Assembly (NCBI GenBank): GCA_035308165.1
Contig: DATGHC010000010.1
Location: 62,001 to 126,000, forward strand
DNA from: DASTCZ01 sp035308165
Lineage (GTDB): Bacteria > Acidobacteriota > Terriglobia > Acidiferrales > UBA7541
DNA length: 64,000 nucleotides
Direction of reading: 5' to 3'
Positions 49,218 to 57,314 of this stretch are shown piece after piece. The notes below the pieces were generated by a model. The model was given only the letters and a program-made list of their open reading frames with translations, had not been told where the DNA came from and ran no database searches. A program made the translations under genes and the position numbers. The first letter of the stretch is position 1, and each line of letters starts with the position of its first letter.

Positions 49218-51014
49218 CTATGACTTCTTCTTGATTGCCTTGGGAACCGTTACGGGCATGGTCCGATTCAAATACCACTGCTGAGCCATATTGACAAGAT
49301 AGCTGGAAAAAATATACAGCGCCAGCCCACTGGCGATGGGAAAAACAATAAACATGCCGCCAAACATGAGGGGCATGAGAGTCAGCATGCGAGCCTGGGC
49401 GGGATCGGTGGAGGGCATGGGCGTCATTTTCTGGGCGATATACATGGTGATGGCCATGAGCACCGGAAGAATGTAGTAAGGATCCCGCGCGGAAAGATCG
49501 TGGACCCACAGGATCCAAGGCGCCTGGCGCAGCTCAATGGTGACGGCAAGCATTTCGTAAAGCCCAAACCAGATGGGCATCTGAATCAGTTGAGGGAGGC
49601 AGCCGCCAATCGGATTTATCCCCTCGCGGCTATACACGGCCATGACTTCTTCATTCATCTTGGCCTTGCGCGGATCGCGCATGGAATATTTCTTGTAGCG
49701 GTCTTGAATCTGGCGAATTTCCGGGGCCACGCTTTGCATCTTTTTCATGGAGCGAGTGCTCTTGGCCTTGAGCGGATAGAGCAGCATGTTCAAGCCAACA
49801 GTCATGGCAAAAATGGCCCATCCCCAGTTGGGGACATAGTTGTGTATCCAGCGCAGCAGATAAAATAACGGCTCAGCAATTATGGCCATCCAGCCGAACC
49901 TCACCAACTCATTGAGCGGCGGCCGGATCTGCTTCAAGTCGTCAAGAACTTTGGGGCCGACGAACAGACGTAGGTCAAGCGATTCGCCGTGCGCCGATCC
50001 GACGGCCATTTCAGGGACCAATTCCTTCGTCAGCGGGCCACCCTTGGGGTCGGCCACATCGCGATTGATGGACCAGTCCGTGAGTGTCATGGCTGCGCCC
50101 AGGGTGTCGGGCAGGCCCACGGTGGAGCCTGAAGTTTGCAATGGCGGCAGAAAAGCCGCGGCAAAGAACTGGTCCTCGATGCCCGTAAAATCGAGAGGCC
50201 CGGTCTGCAAAAACCGGACGGCGGATTGGCCGGGCTGGCCGAGTTTGTTGGGAGCCACGAGATTGATCTTGCCGTTGGAGCTGTCAAAAACCATCAAGTA
50301 CGACGCCGTTCGCTCGGCAGCGGCGTCGCCGAATCCGCCGCGCCAGGCCACAGAGGCGATCAGCGGCTGGCCATCCAGGCGCGCGCTGACTTGCACGCTG
50401 GCGATATAACTGGCATCGAATTTCAGCCGCTTGGAAATGGCGAGGTGGCCGTCGCTCCAGGTGAAGTCCACTTCGGCGGGGGCCCGCAGGACGCCGTTGA
50501 TGGGCTCAGGCGTGGTAGTCACATCGTAGAGCGCGGTGTTGGCGCGCGCTTCAAGCTTCTGGTCGTCCAGCACAATAGCGAGCGGCCAGCCCCCCAGTTG
50601 CTGCGCCGCGTCGGCGTGGATCAAATCGAGCGGCTTGGGCGACGCACTTTCGTCTTTGTAATTCTTGAGCAGCCAACTGTGCGCGACTGCGCCGGCGTTC
50701 CATAGCTCGACGCGGTATAGATTGCTTTCCACGGCGATGGTGCGTGGAGCGCTTGCGCCGATCGGCGGCGTGGGAGTTGGAGTGGTGGAAGAAATACCCG
50801 TGATCTGCGAACCGATTGGCGCCGTTGCACTGCCCTGCGCCGCAGGGGACGGGCTTGTCCCGGGAGCATTTGTGGTGACGGGCTGATTCGGATTTAGCGG
50901 CGGTGTTGTCGGCTTATAGAGATAGGAAAAAGTGATGATTACCGCGAGCGACAGGATCGCGGCGAGCAAAGTCCGATACTCGTGAGACATTTCGCCTTTG
51001 GGCTTGTCGGTCAC
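49218..51014 (-). CDS. yidC: membrane protein insertase YidC
   Basis: Insertase of 598 residues. N-terminal helix (EYRTLLAAILSLAVIITFSYLY), a large Pro/Thr-rich and beta-rich periplasmic P1 domain as in Gram-negative bacteria, then the conserved five-helix core (FGWMAIIAEPLFYLLRWIHNYVPNWGWAIFAMTVGLNMLLYPLK, the coiled-coil loop with RYKKYSMRDPRKAKMNEEVMAVYSREGINPIGGCLPQLIQMPIWFGLYEML). The hydrophilic-groove Arg is within the LKAKSTRSMKKMQ region. The GTG start at 51014 overlaps the yidD stop (GTGA). Confidence 0.97.
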   Translation of the reverse strand: MTDKPKGEMSHEYRTLLAAILSLAVIITFSYLYKPTTPPLNPNQPVTTNAPGTSPSPAAQGSATAPIGSQITGISSTTPTPTPPIGASAPRTIAVESNLYRVELWNAGAVAHSWLLKNYKDESASPKPLDLIHADAAQQLGGWPLAIVLDDQKLEARANTALYDVTTTPEPINGVLRAPAEVDFTWSDGHLAISKRLKFDASYIASVQVSARLDGQPLIASVAWRGGFGDAAAERTASYLMVFDSSNGKINLVAPNKLGQPGQSAVRFLQTGPLDFTGIEDQFFAAAFLPPLQTSGSTVGLPDTLGAAMTLTDWSINRDVADPKGGPLTKELVPEMAVGSAHGESLDLRLFVGPKVLDDLKQIRPPLNELVRFGWMAIIAEPLFYLLRWIHNYVPNWGWAIFAMTVGLNMLLYPLKAKSTRSMKKMQSVAPEIRQIQDRYKKYSMRDPRKAKMNEEVMAVYSREGINPIGGCLPQLIQMPIWFGLYEMLAVTIELRQAPWILWVHDLSARDPYYILPVLMAITMYIAQKMTPMPSTDPAQARMLTLMPLMFGGMFIVFPIASGLALYIFSSYLVNMAQQWYLNRTMPVTVPKAIKKKS

Positions 51015-51307
51015 GATACGAATCCTTGCTGGTGATGGCCGCGCGAGTTGTTACGTAAATGCGCCTCCGGTGAATGCTCATCGTGGGAGTGGCCATCCCG
51101 CGATGCGGAATCCAAATCGGGGACGGGGTCGAATCCGCCGGGCGAAAACGGATGACAGCGCAGCACGCGCCGCACGCCGAGCCACGCGCCCCTGCGCGCA
51201 CCGTATTTCTCTACGGCTTCATAGGTGTAGTGCGAGCAAGTTGGGTGATACCGGCACGAAGAAATATTCAGCGGCGAAAAGAAGACTTGATAGACGCGGA
51301 TGACCAT
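51011..51307 (-). CDS. yidD: membrane protein insertion efficiency factor YidD
   Basis: Protein of about 98 residues. The YidD signature is complete: VIRVYQVFFSPLNISSCRYHPTCSHYTYEAVEKYGARRGAWLGVRRVLRCHPFSPGGFDPVP. The C-terminus is a His-rich tail (HSHDEHSPEAHLRNN and GHHQQG). The start is uncertain: the ATG at 51307 and a GTG at 51313 begin at the family boundary but lack a ribosome-binding site, while an in-frame ATG at 51418 is coupled to the rnpA stop (TGATG) but would place a palindromic repeat inside the gene. Confidence 0.85.
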   Translation of the reverse strand: MVIRVYQVFFSPLNISSCRYHPTCSHYTYEAVEKYGARRGAWLGVRRVLRCHPFSPGGFDPVPDLDSASRDGHSHDEHSPEAHLRNNSRGHHQQGFVS

Positions 51308-51340
51308 GAGCACAGCGCGTGCAAAAATGTCGGGGCGTAC

Positions 51341-51402
51341 GGCACAGCCTTCAGGCTGTGGCCTTTGACCGCCAACAGCATGCACAGGGTCAAGCCCGTG
51401 CC
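51341..51402. repeat. palindromic repeat between rnpA and yidD
   Basis: GGCACAGCC-TTCA-GGCTGTGGCC (51341-51363) is a near-perfect hairpin, followed by GCACAGGGTCAAGCCCGTGCC (51382-51402), itself partly self-complementary. The pair resembles REP-like intergenic elements of Acidobacteriota. It lies in the space between rnpA and the conserved part of yidD. Confidence 0.55.
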
Positions 51403-51417
51403 ACTTTTCTGAATGCA

Positions 51418-51702
51418 TCACTTGAGCGCGCTCCGCAGCAATCCGACCAATTCCATGGCCAGAGGAGAAAACTGGCTTCGCGCCACGGTGGCGCGCGGGT
51501 GAATCACGATGTCCCATCCGTTTGGTATCTCCGGCATGTGGATTCTCAGGACTTCGCGGATGCGCCGCCGAATCCGGTTGCGAACCACCGCGCCGCCCAG
51601 GGCTTTTTTTACGCTAGCGCCGAAGCGGCTTTGAGCGGCTCCGTTCGGGCGGAAGAAAATGACGAATTGCGAACTCGTGCGCCGCCGGCCGTTGCGATAC
51701 AC
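51418..51702 (-). CDS. rnpA: ribonuclease P protein component (5' end unresolved)
   Basis: Protein subunit of RNase P. The core YRNGRRRTSSQFVIFFRPNG, RFGASVKKALGGAVVRNRIRRRIREVLRIHM (the RNR signature) and WDIVIHPRATVA are clear. The first canonical start in frame is GTG 51702, but the conserved N-terminus continues upstream without interruption (RRFPRSVRLLHRPEFEAV, back to about 51788) and contains no ATG, GTG or TTG; that frame meets a stop inside rpmH. An ATG coupled to the rpmH stop (51788 region) is in the wrong frame by one base. The sequence may carry a single-base error or frameshift, or use a non-standard start. Confidence 0.88.
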   Translation of the reverse strand: MYRNGRRRTSSQFVIFFRPNGAAQSRFGASVKKALGGAVVRNRIRRRIREVLRIHMPEIPNGWDIVIHPRATVARSQFSPLAMELVGLLRSALK

Positions 51703-51787
51703 CGCTTCAAATTCGGGGCGGTGGAGCAGGCGGACGGAACGCGGAAAGCGCCGAGCCCTATTGCCGGCGGGCGTGGCGCTGGAGCCA

Positions 51788-51928
51788 TCAGACGGGCGTG
51801 AGGCGATGACGTCCCTTCTTTCGCCGCGCGGCCAGCACGCGGCGCCCTCCTACGGTCTTCATACGCGCGCGGAAGCCGTGTGTTTTGTGACGCCGCCGAA
51901 CTCTTGGCTGAAAAGTGCGCTTGGGCAC
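51788..51928 (-). CDS. rpmH: 50S ribosomal protein L34
   Basis: Very short, basic protein of 46 residues: PKRTFQPRVRRRHKTHGFRARM and then KTVGGRRVLAARRKKGRHRLTPV, the complete L34. It starts with GTG at 51928 after GGGGAGAG. First gene of rpmH-rnpA-yidD-yidC-khpB. Confidence 0.96.
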   Translation of the reverse strand: MPKRTFQPRVRRRHKTHGFRARMKTVGGRRVLAARRKKGRHRLTPV

Positions 51929-52029
51929 AGAAACTCTCCCCTGGTAAGCCTCAATGGAGGCAAGTCAAACGTCATAGTCTATGCGGCATGGGGGATGGGG
52001 TCAAGGAAGGGGTGGGAGTGCCTCAACCT

Positions 52030-52058
52030 AATATCCTATGATCCATAAAATCTGTCAA
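52030..52058 (-). promoter_or_regulatory. rpmH operon promoter
   Basis: On the minus strand, TTGACA (52058-52053) and GATATT (52035-52030) are separated by 17 nt. Transcription should start near 52023, about 95 nt before rpmH. I found no dnaA gene or DnaA-box cluster here. Confidence 0.75.
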
Positions 52059-52086
52059 TTTCAAATCCGGGTGTGTCTGCTGTATT

Positions 52087-53064
52087 TCACGAGAGCCATT
52101 TGCGGATTTGTTCGGGGGTCATGTTGCCGCCGGTCAGCGGAACAACTACGTTTGCGTTGCGGAATTTATCGTTGTGGGTGAATGCGGCGGCGAGGCCAGC
52201 GGCACCCGCCGGCTCGACCACAAATCCGTGAAGGCGGAATGACATTTGCATGGCCTTGATGATGGCATGGTCATCCACCAGCAGAATTTCATCCACCACA
52301 TTTCTCAAGTCGGCCAAGGCTTCGGGGACGGGTTCACGCGTGGCGATGCCGTCGGCGATGGTGTTAGCGGATTCGGTGCTGCGCAATTCGCGGCTGCGCC
52401 AGGAGAGTTCCATCGCGGGGGAGCCGGCTGCACAGACGCCGATCATCCGCGTGGCGGGGGAATGAGCCTTCATCCAGGTGGCGATTCCGGCGAGGAGGGC
52501 GCCATCGCCCAGGGGAACCAGCGCGAAATCAAATGGAGTTGGCCAGCGGCACCACTCGATGGCGATGGTTCCCGCGCCTTCGGAAACAGCGGGCTCGAGC
52601 CCGTCCACCACAAAGTGGGCTCCCGCTTCATTGGCGAACTCACCGGCTTTGCGTTTTGCCGCGTCAAAATCCGGGCCGAAGAGCCGGACTTCCGCGCCGA
52701 GCTGGCGCATGCGCGCGACCTTGGCGGCGTTTGCGTTTTCCGCGGCGTAAACCACCAAACCAATTCCCCGTTTCCGCGCGGCGAAGGCGAGTCCCTGGCC
52801 GAAGTTTCCAGCGGAAGCGCAAACCAGTTGCCTGGAATCATCGCCCAATTGAGATATGAAAAATTCGGCGCCGCGTCCCTTGAAGCTGCGAATGGGATTT
52901 ACGGTTTCGACTTTCAACACGACACGCATTCCCAGTTCGACGGACAGTGCATCGCTTTCAAATTGAGGGCTGTTCAGGAAAACGGCGTCAATAGAGTCAA
53001 CCGCGGCGGCGATGCGATCAATCGAGAGGCGCGACTCGGATTTGCGGGTGGCAGGTAAAGACAT
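52087..53064 (-). CDS. PLP-dependent threonine dehydratase-like enzyme
   Basis: Fold-type II PLP enzyme of 325 residues. Seen: the PLP lysine in NPIRSFKGRGAEFF, the substrate/phosphate region CASAGNFGQGLAFAARKRGI, and the glycine-rich phosphate-binding loop usually GGGGL, here PLGDGALLAG, with Asp. The C-terminus FVVEPAGAAGLAAAF and VVPLTGGNM are typical of the threonine/serine dehydratase branch. Without the C-terminal ACT domain it resembles catabolic dehydratases or serine racemase-like enzymes. The altered loop (LGDGAL for GGGGL) makes the exact reaction uncertain. Confidence 0.85.
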   Translation of the reverse strand: MSLPATRKSESRLSIDRIAAAVDSIDAVFLNSPQFESDALSVELGMRVVLKVETVNPIRSFKGRGAEFFISQLGDDSRQLVCASAGNFGQGLAFAARKRGIGLVVYAAENANAAKVARMRQLGAEVRLFGPDFDAAKRKAGEFANEAGAHFVVDGLEPAVSEGAGTIAIEWCRWPTPFDFALVPLGDGALLAGIATWMKAHSPATRMIGVCAAGSPAMELSWRSRELRSTESANTIADGIATREPVPEALADLRNVVDEILLVDDHAIIKAMQMSFRLHGFVVEPAGAAGLAAAFTHNDKFRNANVVVPLTGGNMTPEQIRKWLS

Positions 53065-53216
53065 ACAGCGTTCGGGATCTCCCCTGGGAGGGGATTATAC
53101 GGCTCCCAGAAGGCCTAAACATAGGGGAATGCCCCCGCCTTCGCAGAGTCTGCACAGCGACAGCGTTCTTACCATGTGTGAGCGTGCTAGAATTTCGGCG
53201 CATTGAGGTACCCAAG

Positions 53217-53582
53217 ATGCCACCAACTTTTGCGAACGGAAAGATCTGCTATATCGAGATGCCATCTATGGATGTCTCACGGTCAGCCGAATTCTACAAG
53301 AAAGTCTTCGGGTGGAAGGTCCGGACGCGCGGGGACGGCAGTGTGGCTTTTGACGATGGCGTCGGCGAAGTCAGCGGTACCTGGGTACTGGGGCGGCCAC
53401 CCCACTCTGTGGCCGGCCTTCTGATTTATGTGATGGTGGACAGCGTCGCAAAGACGGTTGAACTCGTCAAAGCGAACGGAGGAGTGATCGTGCATCCCAT
53501 CGGCGCGGATGCTCCCGAGATCACCGCCAGGTTCCAGGACCCGGGCGGAAATGTTATTGGGCTCTACCAGCAACCTGGGTGA
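53217..53582 (+). CDS. VOC family (glyoxalase-like) protein
   Basis: Protein of 121 residues with two beta-alpha-beta-beta-beta modules of the vicinal-oxygen-chelate fold: ICYIEMPSMDVSRSAEFYKKVFGWKV, then DSVAKTVELVKANGGVIVHPI and ARFQDPGGNVIGLYQQ. Such small stand-alone proteins include glyoxalases, dioxygenases and antibiotic-binding proteins; the usual metal-binding His/Glu set is not clearly complete. The start at 53217 has GAGG eight bases upstream; the GTG-like start at 53178 adds a non-homologous 13 residues. Confidence 0.88.
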   Translation: MPPTFANGKICYIEMPSMDVSRSAEFYKKVFGWKVRTRGDGSVAFDDGVGEVSGTWVLGRPPHSVAGLLIYVMVDSVAKTVELVKANGGVIVHPIGADAPEITARFQDPGGNVIGLYQQPG

Positions 53583-53693
53583 GGATTGTTCAGGTCTATT
53601 TCAAGAATACTTGAGGGGCTGAAGATGGGCACGGGATCCGCGCCCACGACTCCTCTATACGAGAGCTTCTTCAGTGAAATAATTTGACCCGTT

Positions 53694-55391
53694 TCAGAAA
53701 TCTTCGATGCGCAGTTTTGTGTCGGCCTGTTTCCACGCTTCTTCGAAGGATTGGCGTGCCTGTTGAGCTTCGGCGGTCTTCTTTTGCGCTTCGAGTGATT
53801 TCCAAAGGCCGAAGAGCGAGCGCGGATTATTGGGATGCTGCTTCAGGTCTTCGCGGAAAACGGCCTCCGCCTCTGCGGGCTTGCCTGCGCGCAGGAGCGC
53901 CGCGCCCAGCGATTCGCGCACGGGGTAATACCACTCGGGCGGCTCGTCGTAATTCATCTTGTCTTGAATTGCCACAGCTTGCCGCCAATGCTCGATGGCC
54001 GCTGCCCCCAAGCCATTCGTAGCTGAGATGCCGTTTACGGCTTCGCTCCTTGCTGCCGCAATTCGCGCATCAAGCACGTGTCCTGCAAGGGTTGCAATTG
54101 TGCTCCAATCGTTGTAAAGCAACCCGAACGGTTGGCCCGAGGGAAGATGCGAGACGGAATTTGCAAATGCTTCGCGTTCTGCCTGGGCAGCCGCCAACAG
54201 GCCCAATTCCGCGAAAGCAACGCCGCGGCCAAAATGCGAATACAGGGTCGCACCCAAAAACTTTGGGTCGGGAATGTCGAGCCTGGGGACTTCCTCCCAC
54301 TGCGCAAATCGAAGCAGAGGAAACATGGGCTCCATGATGGTAATTTCCGCCATGGGGAATTCGCCGAGCGCGGGCTTGCCATTGGTTGCGATTCGGTTTG
54401 CGGCGTCGCGGGAAATCGCAAATTGACCATTCATGCCCGCGGCGTAATAAAGGAAATCAATGTTGTGGGCGAGGTACATGACGGCATACATGCTGCTGTC
54501 CGCGCCGCTGGACTGAATGAAAGCCATATCGCTGGCGATGGCGTCCTGATTAGCTTTCACGGCGCCGCTGTAATTTCCAGTGCGAAGAAAAATATGCGCG
54601 GGCATGTGCACCAGATGTCCCGCGGCGGGGACAGCGTTGCCCAGCCGTTGCGCGCTGGAATTGGCAAGCTCGGGATGCGGGGAAGCTTCGAGCGCATGAA
54701 TGTAGTAGTGATTTGCGCCGATGTGATCGGGCCAGCGCTTGAGCACGGTTTCAAGTGTGGCGATAAGTTCTTCCGTGTCTTCGTTGGGCTTGCCGTCCAC
54801 GCTCCAGAGCTGCCAGGGATGCAAGTCCATCAGGCTTTCCGCGAAAAGTACCTGTGCATCGGGATCGTCGGGAAATTTGTGCGCCAGATCGCGCATGGCG
54901 TTGGCGTAATCGTGGGCAAGTCTTGAGAGATCAGCCTTCGGATCATCCGTGTAGCGCTTGGCGAGAGCGGCAACGTAGGCGCGCTCATTTTCCGGCCCGG
55001 CCGCAGCAAGCTTGAGCGCCTTCTGGATGGTGTTGTAGCTGTTCTTCTCGCGTTCCAGGTCTATATCCATATTGTAGTTTGGGCCCAGCGCCAGCGCCCG
55101 GCCCCAGAGCGGCATGGGTGATTGCGGGTCGAGCTCCGCGGCACGATCGAATGAGCGGATTGCTTCCTCGTGGTTAAATCCGTAAACGAGAGTGAGTCCC
55201 TGATCGAAGAATCTCTGTGCTTCGGGGTTGGAAGTGCTTATTACGTGATGCAGCGTGCCCATGCCGGAGTAGAGCTTTACGGGTGGCTGCGCAGGCTGCT
55301 GCGGCGCTTGCGTTTGCGCGAGGAGCGGTGCGCTCACCAAGGATGCGATAACGAAAACGACGCAGCTCAAGTTACGCATGACTCGCCTCAC
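53694..55391 (-). CDS. secreted TPR protein
   Basis: Protein of 565 residues with a signal peptide (MRNLSCVVFVIASLVSAPLLAQ). TPR-like helices run along the mature part (FDQGLTLVYGFNHEEAIRSFDRAAELDPQSPMPLWGRALALGPNYN near the start; ESLGAALLRAGKPAEAEAVFREDLKQHPNNPRSLFGLWKSL at the end). A HxxxxxxH-like LHHVISTSNPEAQ and repeated HxxHALE-type segments (GANHYYIHALEASPHPE, GHLVHMPAHIFLRTG) suggest metal or haem ligands. Role unknown; it lies 161 nt downstream of the esterase gene on the same strand and may share its expression. Confidence 0.8.
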   Translation of the reverse strand: MRRVMRNLSCVVFVIASLVSAPLLAQTQAPQQPAQPPVKLYSGMGTLHHVISTSNPEAQRFFDQGLTLVYGFNHEEAIRSFDRAAELDPQSPMPLWGRALALGPNYNMDIDLEREKNSYNTIQKALKLAAAGPENERAYVAALAKRYTDDPKADLSRLAHDYANAMRDLAHKFPDDPDAQVLFAESLMDLHPWQLWSVDGKPNEDTEELIATLETVLKRWPDHIGANHYYIHALEASPHPELANSSAQRLGNAVPAAGHLVHMPAHIFLRTGNYSGAVKANQDAIASDMAFIQSSGADSSMYAVMYLAHNIDFLYYAAGMNGQFAISRDAANRIATNGKPALGEFPMAEITIMEPMFPLLRFAQWEEVPRLDIPDPKFLGATLYSHFGRGVAFAELGLLAAAQAEREAFANSVSHLPSGQPFGLLYNDWSTIATLAGHVLDARIAAARSEAVNGISATNGLGAAAIEHWRQAVAIQDKMNYDEPPEWYYPVRESLGAALLRAGKPAEAEAVFREDLKQHPNNPRSLFGLWKSLEAQKKTAEAQQARQSFEEAWKQADTKLRIEDF

Positions 55392-55552
55392 GATTAGCCT
55401 GAGATAATTGGGAAAACGTGACGCGATTGTAACGACGAGATATCCCTGACGTCAATTGAGGACAAGTTTGAATTTGGTGTTGACCGAAATCTAGTCAAGC
55501 CGGATAAGTTTCTTGCTGTTCGCTGAGGACCACCAGGGCACAGTACCCGATT

Positions 55553-57262
55553 TCAATAACGCCACGCTCCGGCGTTTTCTCCCGCCGGCGCGTTCTTGGT
55601 AATTTGATCTGCCATCATGCGAATCAGGTTGGCGCTGGAAGTGGGTTGCCAGCCGTGGCCCTTCATGGGTCGCCCGTATTCGAAGACGCAATCGCAGGGC
55701 GGATCCTTTTCAGCCATCAAAGCATCCTGCAGAAGATACACGGCGAGATTGAGATAGTAGTTATCCATATCGCCGACGTAGACATGAATTTTTCCGCGGA
55801 GTTTGGGGCCAAGCGTTGCCCAATTTGTGCGCAGGTTGTAGCTGAGATCGTAGCCGTGATCTCGCATGTAGAGCGCGACACTGTGATCAATCTTCCCAGT
55901 TTGTTTATCCCACAAGGGTTTGGGGTAGCCATCGTCGCCAACCGGCCCGTAAGTAGCCTCCCAAATCTCCATTTGCTGCGCCGAGCGCCCGTGGCTGCCC
56001 AGGACGTCTTCAAGTTGCGACATAGCCTTCATGGTGACTTCGGGCTGGCCATCTGATTTTCTTTGCATGTACCGCGGAGCCTGCGTCCAAGTGTGTCCCG
56101 GCTCGAAAAAGGCGTTGTCGTCGTCATAGATATTCGTCAGCTGGTACTTGCGGAAATCAATCGGATCCGGATAGAGCGTCCACGTGCCGCCGAAAAAGTC
56201 AGGATAGAACACCTGCACTGCGAGTGATTCCCATCCGCCGGTCGAGCCGCCGGTGAGCACGCGCGCGTAGGGTTTGCGAATCATGCGGAAATGCACTTCC
56301 AAGTAAGGAATGAGCTCATGAGTCAGAGCGTCGCCGAAAGGACCGTTGTTCGCTGAGTTGACCGCGTAAGAATCATCGAAATATGGCGTTGGATGCTGGA
56401 AGGTTACGGCGATCATGCGCGGAAAATTATCCGAACTCCAGGCCTGATAAAACTCGTAGCCTGACTCACGATTCAGATCGGTCATTTGCGCGCGCTGCGC
56501 CGGACTGACAGGCCGATCCTCCGTTGAAAACCCATATGGCGCGCCCAATCCAAAATGGCCTTCCTCATATACAACGGGGTAGGAGGAGTTGGGGTGCTGG
56601 TCATAACCCTTGGGCAGCAGGACGATGGCGCCAATGTATATTGGGCGTCCCCAGAATTTTGTGAGCATTTGACTCTGAATCTTCACGTGCCTCACCCAGG
56701 GCGTGTCCGCGGGCACGTCCACGGGCGGAATCACTTTCGACAGGCTGAGGCGAATGTCGTATCCAGCTGAGGGATCGAGATGCACACGTTGGACTTCGCT
56801 GTAGAAATTGCCGGGCGAGCGATTGAAGTGCTGGCCTTCCCATTGGTCCATGTGCGCCCAGATGGTGTGACCATCAGAACGATGAAATTCCGTATACATG
56901 TTGACCAGCGCTTGGACGTAATAATCGCCGGCGGGAATATCGCGAAGGCTGCGCATGGGAGAGCCCGGGGTGCTGCCGTCAATCACAGCGGCCTTACCGG
57001 GAGCGAGTGCGTCAATATCTGTTCCGAAAATCGGTGCAGTGTCACCCCACCCTCCGGCCTGCAAGCGCGGCTCGGGTGTGTCGCGCTGCGAGATCATCAC
57101 GAATACGCGGCCCGTGAGCGGACCTGCTTGTACGGAAGCCGGAAATGAGATTTCGAATCTTGGCCCTGAAGATTGCGGCGTGGTTGCGCGAGCAGTTTTC
57201 ACCGAAGACAGCAACGCAGCCAAAGCCAAAATTCCAAGAGTTATCCCTGCACGCTTCCTCAT
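55553..57262 (-). CDS. secreted esterase-like alpha/beta-hydrolase
   Basis: Protein of 569 residues with a signal peptide (MRKRAGITLGILALAALLSSVKTARA). The N-terminal ~190 residues are beta-rich; the C-terminal ~370 carry an alpha/beta-hydrolase of the esterase D/Fes-like group: IVLLPKGYDQHPNSSYPVVYEEGHFG, the nucleophile elbow GGSTGGWE with the likely catalytic Ser, YPDFFGGTWTLYPDPIDF, and GHGWQPT near the end with a candidate catalytic His. Substrate unknown; related proteins act on ferric-siderophore or carbohydrate esters. The TonB receptor gene upstream is 52 nt away, suggesting joint uptake and hydrolysis. Confidence 0.78.
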   Translation of the reverse strand: MRKRAGITLGILALAALLSSVKTARATTPQSSGPRFEISFPASVQAGPLTGRVFVMISQRDTPEPRLQAGGWGDTAPIFGTDIDALAPGKAAVIDGSTPGSPMRSLRDIPAGDYYVQALVNMYTEFHRSDGHTIWAHMDQWEGQHFNRSPGNFYSEVQRVHLDPSAGYDIRLSLSKVIPPVDVPADTPWVRHVKIQSQMLTKFWGRPIYIGAIVLLPKGYDQHPNSSYPVVYEEGHFGLGAPYGFSTEDRPVSPAQRAQMTDLNRESGYEFYQAWSSDNFPRMIAVTFQHPTPYFDDSYAVNSANNGPFGDALTHELIPYLEVHFRMIRKPYARVLTGGSTGGWESLAVQVFYPDFFGGTWTLYPDPIDFRKYQLTNIYDDDNAFFEPGHTWTQAPRYMQRKSDGQPEVTMKAMSQLEDVLGSHGRSAQQMEIWEATYGPVGDDGYPKPLWDKQTGKIDHSVALYMRDHGYDLSYNLRTNWATLGPKLRGKIHVYVGDMDNYYLNLAVYLLQDALMAEKDPPCDCVFEYGRPMKGHGWQPTSSANLIRMMADQITKNAPAGENAGAWRY

Positions 57263-57314
57263 GCCGCGCTCCTTAGTCCGGAAATGGTTTCTCTGTTACT
57301 CGCTCGTAAACTTT

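Noticed and set aside
52055..52075. tRNA T-arm-like TTCAAATCC
   Set aside because: The flanking bases do not pair and no acceptor or anticodon arm can be drawn.
51929..52086. possible replication origin next to rpmH
   Set aside because: rpmH-rnpA clusters often lie near oriC, but there is no dnaA, no dnaN and no TTATCCACA-like box here; only a good promoter is seen.
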